From assembly GCA_002441205.1 (NCBI GenBank), contig DJVN01000145.1, positions 2,852 to 17,892 on the forward strand: DNA of 15,041 nt, read 5' to 3'. A program made the translations under genes and the position numbers. Under the pieces are notes generated by a model that searched no databases, was not told the origin of the DNA, and was given only the letters and a program-made list of their open reading frames with translations. Within the stretch, counting starts at the first letter, position 1, and every line of letters begins with the position of its first letter. The DNA comes from Syntrophaceae bacterium UBA6255. GTDB taxonomy: Bacteria > Desulfobacterota > Syntrophia > Syntrophales > Smithellaceae. Shown piece after piece: positions 6,861-13,633 of the stretch.

Positions 6861-7507
6861 ATACGGCGGAGGCAAAAATGTTACGTCCATCCCTGCGACG
6901 CGGGCTTTATCTGGTGTTGACCGAACCGCGCGACGGTTATGAAACGCTGTGCCGGTGCGCCGTAAAAGCCGGTCTTCCGGCGGTGCAGCTGCGTTACAAA
7001 GGCCATAACGAGCGTGAACATCTTGCTCTGGCGCATGCTCTGCGGCGGATCACCAAAGACACTGGCACGCTCTTTATCGTGAATGACCGGCCGGACATTG
7101 CACTGATTTCGCAAGCCGACGGCGTGCATCTGGGACAGGATGACCTTCCGGCAGCAGAGGTGCGGCAGCTCATCGGTCCGGACATGCTGCTGGGTCTTTC
7201 CACACACAACCTCGAGCAGGTCGCGGCCGCAAATGCCGCGCCCGTGGATTACATCGGTTTTGGACCTCTGTTCGCCACCAATTCCAAGTCGCGACCTGAT
7301 CCAGTGACAGGACCGGACTCCTTGAAGGTTGCGCTGACCATCAGCAGACATCCCCTTGTGGCTATCGGCGGTTTGGAACTGGAACGTATCAGGCGATTGC
7401 AACCACACCCGCACAATGCGGTAGTCATCCGTGCCGTAAGCGATGCATCCGATCCATTGGCCGCGATGCGCGCGATCCATGCTGCCTGCCTGGCCATGGG
7501 CTTGTGA
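6857..7507 (+). CDS. thiE: Thiamine-phosphate synthase ThiE
   Basis: ThiE joins the thiazole phosphate and HMP-pyrophosphate to give thiamine phosphate, the step after Thi4 products enter the pathway. It is a TIM-barrel protein of normal length (209-216 residues) with QLRYK (44-48), VNDRPDIA (75-82), GVHLGQDD (89-96), STH (115-117), DYIGFGPLFAT.SK (131-144) and AIGGL (169-173). Two starts are plausible. ATG 6857 overlaps the thi4 stop (ATGA) with GGAG 5 nt upstream. ATG 6878 has GGAGG 5 nt upstream and gives 209 residues beginning MLRPS. Sampled lines here reach about 60% GC, above the neighbours. It ends 11 nt from the convergent protease gene, with no terminator seen in that gap. Confidence 0.93.
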   Translation: MNTAEAKMLRPSLRRGLYLVLTEPRDGYETLCRCAVKAGLPAVQLRYKGHNEREHLALAHALRRITKDTGTLFIVNDRPDIALISQADGVHLGQDDLPAAEVRQLIGPDMLLGLSTHNLEQVAAANAAPVDYIGFGPLFATNSKSRPDPVTGPDSLKVALTISRHPLVAIGGLELERIRRLQPHPHNAVVIRAVSDASDPLAAMRAIHAACLAMGL

Positions 7508-7518
7508 CGCCGGTTGGC

Positions 7519-8781
7519 TTAAGTATTGCTAATTTCTTTATCGATTAATTTTAAATATTCAATTCTTTCTATCAGCGGCGGATGGGAATAATAAAACCAG
7601 ACATACCAGGGATGGGGATGCAGATTGGAAAGATTATCTTTGGCCAGGCGCTTCAGGGCATTAATCATTGGTTCTGATGTTCCTACTAATTCATGGGCTA
7701 TCTTATCGGCTTCGCGTTCGTAACGGCGCGAAATAAATGCGCCCAGGGGGCTGAAGAAAAATCCGATACAACTGAAATAAATCGAAGCCAGAAGCAGTCC
7801 AACATACACAGGCGTTTCCTGCAAGCCAAACGCGCCGTATAGCGGCGGCCAGTTGACAAGCAGATACGCCAGATAAAACCCGACCAAAGAACCGGCAATC
7901 ATAAAGATCAACTGTTTAAGGATGTGTTTCTTTTTCCAGTGGCCGATTTCATGCGCGAGCACTGCCAGGATTTCGTCCTGCGAATGAGAAGCAAGCAATG
8001 TATCATAAAGAACGATGCGCTTAGTCTTGCCGATGCCGGTAAAATAGGCGTTGGTGTGTTTGGAGCGTTTGCCTTCGTCGACCTGAAAAATTCCCTTGGC
8101 CTTTAACCCGACTTTAGAAAGCAACGACGTGATTTTTTCTTTCAGTTCTTCATCCTTGATTGGCTCGTATTTATTAAAGAGCGGAGCGATGACCACAGGA
8201 TAAAGCCAGAGCAATAAGATTTCGAACGACGTAAAAAAGACCCAGGCCCAGCACCACCAGCTTTTTGGCAGGTAGAGAATAAACGCCATGAATGCCGAAA
8301 GCATTATTCCCATCAGGACGGTGGAAAGAATCACCGACTTGATCAAATCGGTGAACCAAAGTTTCCACGTGATGGTGGAAAAACCGTATTTTTTCTCCAG
8401 AACAAAGGTATGATAAATATCAAAGGGAATTCCCACGATACCGCCGACTAACGCCAGGACTCCGAAAAAAATCAGCGCCTGCCAGATTAAGTGCAACTGC
8501 AACCCGGCAATTTGAGCGACAAGAACCGGCAGTAAAAGAAACAATATGGCAAGTTCCAGAATATCTTCTGTCAGATTTTCCTTGTTCTCCAAGCGCGAAT
8601 TGTCATAAGTATAATCCACCATTTTAGCCAGCGTTTTTTCATCAATCATGCCCTGAAAAACAGGTGGAGTAACTTTCCCGTGATTGCGCAAATGCCTGAT
8701 GTTGAGTTGCTGTAAACTGAACCGCCAAAGGATTCGACCGATAAATAAAATCAGGAATGCGATTAAAAGCGTTGTTTCCAT
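7519..8781 (-). CDS. M48-family Ste24-like integral membrane zinc metalloprotease
   Basis: The 420-residue protein matches the CAAX-prenyl-protease/Ste24 family in length and order. It has an N-terminal membrane segment (3-20), paired hydrophobic helices (about 74-118 and 147-200), then a soluble part with the zinc site HEIGH (277-281), further helices (288-310, 325-345) and the third ligand Glu357 in EREAD. KHTNAYFTG (241-249) and YSHPP (398-402) are family landmarks. In bacteria, which lack CAAX prenylation, such enzymes are thought to act on membrane or envelope proteins; no substrate can be read here. The ribosome site is poor (GAAGATGA). A perfect TATAAT on the minus strand (8805-8810) may be a private -10 in the 174-nt gap after the flavodoxin gene, without a good -35. 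Confidence 0.92.
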   Translation of the reverse strand: METTLLIAFLILFIGRILWRFSLQQLNIRHLRNHGKVTPPVFQGMIDEKTLAKMVDYTYDNSRLENKENLTEDILELAILFLLLPVLVAQIAGLQLHLIWQALIFFGVLALVGGIVGIPFDIYHTFVLEKKYGFSTITWKLWFTDLIKSVILSTVLMGIMLSAFMAFILYLPKSWWCWAWVFFTSFEILLLWLYPVVIAPLFNKYEPIKDEELKEKITSLLSKVGLKAKGIFQVDEGKRSKHTNAYFTGIGKTKRIVLYDTLLASHSQDEILAVLAHEIGHWKKKHILKQLIFMIAGSLVGFYLAYLLVNWPPLYGAFGLQETPVYVGLLLASIYFSCIGFFFSPLGAFISRRYEREADKIAHELVGTSEPMINALKRLAKDNLSNLHPHPWYVWFYYSHPPLIERIEYLKLIDKEISNT

Positions 8782-8955
8782 AAAAAGTTCATCTTCAAAA
8801 AATAATTATAATTTATACAATCATGTCCTGCGGTCAATCATTAAGCATATTGTTCCGGAAATTCGTCAATATTCGCAATGCTTCCGGAATGTGGTCTTGT
8901 GGTTCACCGGAAAGAATAATTTAAAAGATCAAGACAGAGTGAAGGCAGATTATAA

Positions 8956-9552
8956 CTACCTTAATCTTTGTCTCAATACGGCCGCCCCTTCTTTGACGGA
9001 GTCCCGATTCAAAAATTCTCCGACTCTTTCCTTGGTCGTCAGAGAGACGACAATTTTCATAAACAACCTGAAAAATATATTGAGTTTCTGTAAATCGAGC
9101 CGGCCGTTGAAATAAGCAATTGTATCGGGGACAAGTCCTGACGTTTGCTTTAAAATGGCTTTATAATAACATCCGATTGAATGAGTTTTGTCCATCGAAG
9201 TCGCTTCTTTTCTGGATAGTGTCTGTATATTCAATGTGGGATCGATATAGAATGTTGCCGCTGGCTTTTCTTCCTCTTTAAGCTTGACTATGTAAAGACT
9301 ACTGAAATAAAGAATAATCTTTTTTGATGCAAGTTCATCCCGGTTTTTTTTGATAAATTTTTTTATCTTTGCTGTAAAACCGCCAAACCTTATGGGACTC
9401 CCGATAATGACCGTATCATATCCATCGATAGACTCTACTTTATCAACCGGTTTAATACTTACCGATATATTCTCCATTTCATCGCGTATTATCTCGGCCA
9501 TCTCTCTTGTAGAACCTGAAACAGTATCAAATACGATAAGAGTCTTTTTCAT
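8956..9552 (-). CDS. Flavodoxin-domain protein (HemG/flavodoxin_5-like)
   Basis: The 198-residue protein begins with the flavodoxin pattern: strand KKTLIVFDT and an FMN phosphate loop TVSGSTREMA (10-19), followed by YDTVIIGSPIRFGGF (45-59), which would cover the flavin ring. The layout resembles HemG-type or general flavodoxin-domain proteins, longer at the C terminus than small flavodoxins. It may carry electrons or act as an oxidoreductase; the partner is unknown. ATG 9552 is chosen because GGAG lies 8 nt upstream. A 27-codon extension to a TTG at 9633 would start inside the -35 box. The strong promoter is its own, and the protease gene follows 174 nt downstream on the same strand. AT-rich (about 40% GC in a sampled line). 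Confidence 0.85.
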   Translation of the reverse strand: MKKTLIVFDTVSGSTREMAEIIRDEMENISVSIKPVDKVESIDGYDTVIIGSPIRFGGFTAKIKKFIKKNRDELASKKIILYFSSLYIVKLKEEEKPAATFYIDPTLNIQTLSRKEATSMDKTHSIGCYYKAILKQTSGLVPDTIAYFNGRLDLQKLNIFFRLFMKIVVSLTTKERVGEFLNRDSVKEGAAVLRQRLR

Positions 9553-9604
9553 AAACTGTACTCCTGATTGGATATTTTTATGGGGAATACTGTTGGATGG
9601 CGAG

Positions 9605-9633
9605 AATATAAAAAGTCCTCTCTTTATTGTCAA
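9605..9633 (-). promoter_or_regulatory. Sigma-70 promoter of the flavodoxin-domain gene
   Basis: On the minus strand TTGACA (9628-9633) and TATATT (9605-9610) are separated by the ideal 17 nt, with a start near 9598 and a leader of about 45 nt. It is among the best promoters in the window. Confidence 0.8.
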
Positions 9634-9795
9634 CGTAATTTTTGTTCGAAAAGAGATTAGCTTACTTTTTGATTTGAAGTGTCTAAATTATGAGATATGA
9701 TTATTTTCTTTATGATGATTTTTTTCAAAATTCTTTCCAGCAACAGACAGATCTCTCTATATTAATTTCCCCTTATAGCAAATTAGAAATTTTTC

Positions 9796-9824
9796 TTGAC
9801 AAAAGTAAAGCTCGGCGATATCAT
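9796..9824 (+). promoter_or_regulatory. Sigma-70 promoter of the acyl-CoA synthetase/MerR operon
   Basis: TTGACA (9796-9801) and TATCAT (9819-9824) are 17 nt apart, with a start near 9831 and a leader of about 125 nt before the chosen ATG. The gap 9553-9957 otherwise holds only the facing flavodoxin promoter and the inverted repeat described separately. Confidence 0.78.
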
Positions 9825-9829
9825 CCCAG

Positions 9830-9903
9830 TTAACGTAAGGTGGTGTTAATTTAAAAATGTTTTATTATATCAGATAAATACAAATATGACGAGATTACGT
9901 TAA
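9830..9903. repeat. 9-bp inverted repeat at the operon start site; candidate operator
   Basis: TTAACGTAA (9830-9838) sits on the predicted transcription start, and its exact reverse complement TTACGTTAA (9895-9903) lies 56 nt further on. A related AACGTAA (9632-9638) overlaps the -35 of the opposite promoter. A repressor or MerR-type regulator binding here is inference. The long spacing argues for two separate sites or DNA looping rather than a single dimer site. Confidence 0.45.
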
Positions 9904-9957
9904 AGGCATTGCATGGCTGAATCTGATAAAATAAATAAAATGCCGGGAGGTTTAAAA

Positions 9958-11598
9958 ATGTCAGACTTTGTCCATAAAACAATCGGCCAGCTGATCCAGG
10001 AAACGGCTACGCGCTATCCGGAAAATACCGCTTTGATTTCTCCTGAGTCCGGCGTCCGGCAGACTTACCGCGTATTTTACCAGACATGCCGAGATGTCGC
10101 CAAGGGGCTCATGGCGATTGGCATTAAGCGCGGAGATAATGTCGCCGTCTGGACAACCAATATTCCCGAATGGCTTTATCTGCAGTACGCTCTGGGAATG
10201 ACTGGCGGCATCCTCGTTACAATAAACACAAATTACCAGACGCATGAACTGGAATACATTCTGAAGCAGTCCGATTCCACAACTTTGTTTCTGATTGATT
10301 CTTACCGCGACACCAGCTTTTACGATACCGTCCGCCAGATCATCCCCGAACTGGATTCGTGCGCCGCGGGATCGCTGGTTGCGGAAAAACTTCCGCTTTT
10401 AAAAAATATAATCTATATCGGCAAACGAGAAAGCACACCCGGCATGTTTAAATTTTCCGATCTGATCAAAATGGGAGAGAAGATCACCGGGCAGACACTG
10501 GATGACCGGATGAATTCTCTTTCCGATGATGACGTAATCAATATGCAGTACACTTCGGGCACCACAGGTTTTCCGAAAGGAGTCATGCTGACCCATCACA
10601 ACATTGTCAACAACGCCCGGATGGTCGGAGATGTCATGGGCATGACGGAGAAAGACAGCTTGCTGATTCAGGTGCCTTTTTTTCATTGCTTCGGCTGTGT
10701 GATGAGTACCCTGAACTGCATTTACCACGGCTCAACAATGGTCATTCTGGAATATTTTGACGCACTCAAAGCGCTCCAGACTATCGCGTCGGAGCGATGC
10801 ACCGCAATCAACGGCGTCCCGACGATGTTTATCGCGATTCTCAATCATCCCGACTTCAATAAATACGATATGACTTCTCTGCGCACGGGCATTATGGCCG
10901 GAGCGCCCTGCCCTGAAGAAACGATGAATCAAGTGCGCACGAAAATGCATTGTCCTGAGATCGTTATCGCCTTCGGTCAGACGGAATCCGCTCCGGTTAT
11001 GACCATGACACGGCGTGATGATCCGGTGAAGCTTCGCGTGGCAAGTGTCGGCAGACTTCTGCCGGATATCGAAGGCAAAATTGTCGATCCGGATCTGGGC
11101 AATGATCTGCCTCCCGATACTCAGGGTGAAATTGTCACCCGCAGCGAATGCGTAATGAAAGGCTATTACAAAATGCCCGAAGCCACGGCAGATGCCATCG
11201 ACAAATACAAGTGGCTGCATACCGGCGATCTGGGAGAAATGGACAAAAATGGTTATTTCAAAGTAACCGGCCGCATCAAAGACATGATTATCCGCGGCGG
11301 TGAAAATATTTATCCCCGCGAGCTGGAGGAATTTCTCTTTACTCACCCCAAAGTGGTTAATGTTCAGGTCATCGGAATTCACGATAAAAAATACGGCGAG
11401 CAGGTGCTGGCCGCCATTCAGCTGAAAGCTGGTCAAATGGCTACACCCGAAGAATTTACCGAATTTTGTCAGGGCAAAATCGCGCGGCATAAGATTCCCA
11501 AATACTGGGAATTCGTTGATAGCTACCCGACGACGGCCAGCGGCAAGATTCAAAAGTTTAAAATGAAGGAAGTGTTTGAAAAAAAATATCCGGCTTAA
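9958..11598 (+). CDS. AMP-forming acyl-CoA synthetase (ACSF2/FadD-like)
   Basis: This ligase activates a fatty or other carboxylic acid to its CoA ester through acyl-AMP in the cytoplasm. From the chosen start it has 546 residues, with P-loop YTSGTTGFPKG (198-208) followed by VMLTHHN, FGQTE (339-343), Asp424 in HTGDLG, GRIKDMIIRGGENIYP (438-453) and Lys530 in TASGKIQKFKM. The sequence around the P-loop (INMQYTSGTTG) resembles the medium-chain ACSF2-like group; the substrate is not certain. ATG 9958 is preferred because GGGAGG lies 7 nt upstream and typical family N-termini start here. ATG 9913 would add 15 residues, with a weaker AAAGG site. It is the first gene of the operon, 25 nt before a second synthetase. 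Confidence 0.9.
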   Translation: MSDFVHKTIGQLIQETATRYPENTALISPESGVRQTYRVFYQTCRDVAKGLMAIGIKRGDNVAVWTTNIPEWLYLQYALGMTGGILVTINTNYQTHELEYILKQSDSTTLFLIDSYRDTSFYDTVRQIIPELDSCAAGSLVAEKLPLLKNIIYIGKRESTPGMFKFSDLIKMGEKITGQTLDDRMNSLSDDDVINMQYTSGTTGFPKGVMLTHHNIVNNARMVGDVMGMTEKDSLLIQVPFFHCFGCVMSTLNCIYHGSTMVILEYFDALKALQTIASERCTAINGVPTMFIAILNHPDFNKYDMTSLRTGIMAGAPCPEETMNQVRTKMHCPEIVIAFGQTESAPVMTMTRRDDPVKLRVASVGRLLPDIEGKIVDPDLGNDLPPDTQGEIVTRSECVMKGYYKMPEATADAIDKYKWLHTGDLGEMDKNGYFKVTGRIKDMIIRGGENIYPRELEEFLFTHPKVVNVQVIGIHDKKYGEQVLAAIQLKAGQMATPEEFTEFCQGKIARHKIPKYWEFVDSYPTTASGKIQKFKMKEVFEKKYPA

Positions 11599-11623
11599 CG
11601 ATTATTAAAAGAGGTAAAAAAAT

Positions 11624-13174
11624 ATGAGCAATATAATCAATCGCGATACGATCGGTGACATGGCCCGCAGAGCGGCAACGAAATATGGCGACAAAACCGC
11701 CATTATTTTCCGCGACACAAAGATTTCATTCTATGATCTCGAACGGGAAGCAAGGCGCTTTGCCAATCTGATGACCAGCTACGGGATTAAAAAAGGCGAC
11801 AGGGTGGCGGTCTATGCCTACAACTCTCCCTATTACCCTATCAGCATGATGGGTCTGGCCAAGATCGGCGCCATTCAGGTACCCATCAACTTCATGCTCA
11901 ACGCCGAAGAAATAGCTTTCATCATCAATCATTCTGGTTCGCGAATATTCATTGTGGAAGATACACTGTATCCGGGTATCTCCAAGAACAAGGATAAATT
12001 CCCTACCGTGGAGCGATGGGGATTTATACCCCTGGAATATCCTGAGATTCCCAAAGGCTGCTTTAACCTGATTGCGGAAATGGCGGCGATGCCCTATGAT
12101 GAGCCGCAAGTGGAAGTCAGCGCGGAAGATATCGTGCAAATCCCCTACACCAGCGGAACGGAATCAAAACCCAAAGGAGCCATGCTCTCACACAGATCGC
12201 TCATGTCGCAGTATCACAGTTGCATTTTCGACGGCCAGTACTCAACCGACGACGTCAGCCTCCACGCCCTGCCCCTGTTCCACTGCGCCCAGCTCCATTG
12301 CTTCCTTATGCCCTATCTGTACATCGGAGCCACCAATGTCATCATGCATAAGGCGGACCCTTTTGAAATGATCAGGCTCATAGAAAAGTACCAGATCACG
12401 CATATGTTCGCCCCGCCCACGGTCTGGATTGGAATTCTGAACCATCCGAAATTCAGAAACTATAATCACACCAGCCTGAAGAAGGCCGCCTACGGCGCCA
12501 GCATCATGCCGGTGGAAATTATCAAACAGTTATCCGTCACCTTCCACGGTCTGAAGCTTTGGAACTATTACGGTCAGACGGAGATGGGGCCTGTGGCCAC
12601 AATCCTGAAACCCGAAGATCAGCTTCTGAAGCCGGGTTCGGCGGGCAAGCCGGTGCTGAATGTGGAAACACGGCTCATGGACGATGACGGAAAGTTTGTC
12701 CCGGTGGGAGAAGTTGGTGAAATCGTACACCGCTCCGGCCATGTCATGACGGGTTATCTAAATGATCCGGAAAAAACCGCCGATGCTTTTCAATTCGGCT
12801 GGTTTCACAGCGGCGACCTGGGACGGTTCGACGAAGACGGTTATCTGTATGTTGTGGATCGCAAGAAAGACATGATCAAGACCGGCGGTGAGAACGTAGC
12901 GTCGCGCGAAGTAGAGGAAGTGCTCTACCAGCATCCGAACATCGAAGAAGTAGCGGTTATCGGCCTTCCTGATCCCAAATGGATAGAGATTGTGGCGGTT
13001 GTGGCCGTGCCGAAGAAGGACGCAACGCTTAATGAAAAGGAGCTTATCGCCTATTGCAAGGAACACCTGGCGGGATTTAAATGCCCCAAAAAAGTTTTTA
13101 TCACCGACAAACTGCCCAAAAATCCCTCGGGAAAAATTTTAAAACGGGAGCTGAAAGAACAGTACAATTCATAA
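11624..13174 (+). CDS. AMP-forming acyl-CoA synthetase (FadD13-like, variant P-loop)
   Basis: A second, clearly different acid:CoA ligase of 516 residues. It has the AMP-binding fold with P-loop YTSGTESKPKGAMLSH (175-190), YYGQTE (315-320), Asp398 in HSGDLGRFDEDGY, DRKKDMIKTGGENV (412-425) and Lys504 in PSGKILKREL. The P-loop reads TSGTES-KPKG where most relatives have TSGTTG-xPKG. All other catalytic elements are intact, so I expect an active enzyme of a subfamily carrying this change. Chain length and acid type cannot be predicted. AGAGG lies 10 nt before the ATG. It is tightly spaced with the upstream synthetase and with the MerR gene 21 nt downstream, supporting co-transcription. Confidence 0.9.
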   Translation: MSNIINRDTIGDMARRAATKYGDKTAIIFRDTKISFYDLEREARRFANLMTSYGIKKGDRVAVYAYNSPYYPISMMGLAKIGAIQVPINFMLNAEEIAFIINHSGSRIFIVEDTLYPGISKNKDKFPTVERWGFIPLEYPEIPKGCFNLIAEMAAMPYDEPQVEVSAEDIVQIPYTSGTESKPKGAMLSHRSLMSQYHSCIFDGQYSTDDVSLHALPLFHCAQLHCFLMPYLYIGATNVIMHKADPFEMIRLIEKYQITHMFAPPTVWIGILNHPKFRNYNHTSLKKAAYGASIMPVEIIKQLSVTFHGLKLWNYYGQTEMGPVATILKPEDQLLKPGSAGKPVLNVETRLMDDDGKFVPVGEVGEIVHRSGHVMTGYLNDPEKTADAFQFGWFHSGDLGRFDEDGYLYVVDRKKDMIKTGGENVASREVEEVLYQHPNIEEVAVIGLPDPKWIEIVAVVAVPKKDATLNEKELIAYCKEHLAGFKCPKKVFITDKLPKNPSGKILKRELKEQYNS

Positions 13175-13195
13175 TCCGAAAAGGATTCATAGAAC

Positions 13196-13585
13196 ATGAA
13201 AGAAACAGAAGAAAAGTTAACTTCCATTGGTGAAATAGCTAAAAAACTGGAGATGAGCCAGCGCACCATTCGCTATTATGAAGAAATCGGTCTGCTTAAT
13301 TCCATCAAACGCGTTGAAGCCGGCCGCAGAGTCTATACCGACATGGATCTCAGGCGTCTAAAACTGATCAAGCGCCTGAAGATCATGGGCATGACCTTAT
13401 CGGAAATGCAGGAACTGGAAGCCATGTGGACAATTGAAAAATCCAATGATAAGGTTCTCGGGCGATTGCTGGAGCTTCTGAATAATCAACTGAAAAGACT
13501 CGACGACCGTATCGCCGATCTTAATATTTTGCGTAATGAAATTCTGGAGTACCAGAACAGGATTAAATCCAAAATCGGAAAATAA
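13196..13585 (+). CDS. MerR-family transcriptional regulator
   Basis: A 129-residue regulator. The winged helix-turn-helix covers about 8-75, with TSIGEIAKKLEMSQRTIRYYEEIGLL at 9-34 split here as the two DNA-binding helices plus the RYYEEIGLL signature, then a wing around RVEAGRRVY (40-48). Residues 80-125 look like the usual dimerising coiled coil. There are no cysteines, so metal or redox sensing by thiol ligands is unlikely; an acyl-CoA or organic ligand would fit the location. AGG lies about 11 nt upstream of ATG. It sits between two acyl-CoA ligase genes in one likely operon, making autoregulation of this locus the simplest hypothesis. LiuR-type MerR regulators of acyl-CoA catabolism are a known parallel. 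Confidence 0.9.
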   Translation: MKETEEKLTSIGEIAKKLEMSQRTIRYYEEIGLLNSIKRVEAGRRVYTDMDLRRLKLIKRLKIMGMTLSEMQELEAMWTIEKSNDKVLGRLLELLNNQLKRLDDRIADLNILRNEILEYQNRIKSKIGK

Positions 13586-13633
13586 TACTTTAGGAATCGG
13601 AATTCTATTACAGTGGAGGAATGACGTAATAAA

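Noticed and set aside
8840..8896. Repeated TTCCGGAA motifs after the flavodoxin gene as a terminator
   Set aside because: The pairing is short with a long loop and no T run follows on the minus strand.
8684..9115. Open frame of 143 codons on the plus strand bridging the protease and flavodoxin genes
   Set aside because: It spans the ends of two well-supported minus-strand genes and has no family resemblance or ribosome site.
10732..11553. Open frame of 273 codons on the minus strand
   Set aside because: It lies fully antisense to the acyl-CoA synthetase, whose motifs are intact. The translation resembles no family and no ribosome site is seen.
1889..13630. ACGTAA/TTACGT hexamers as a regulon motif across the window
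   Set aside because: The hexamer also occurs inside coding regions (for example near 1115, 5245, 5635 and 10530) at about the rate expected by chance. Only the longer inverted 9-mer pair at 9830-9903 was kept.
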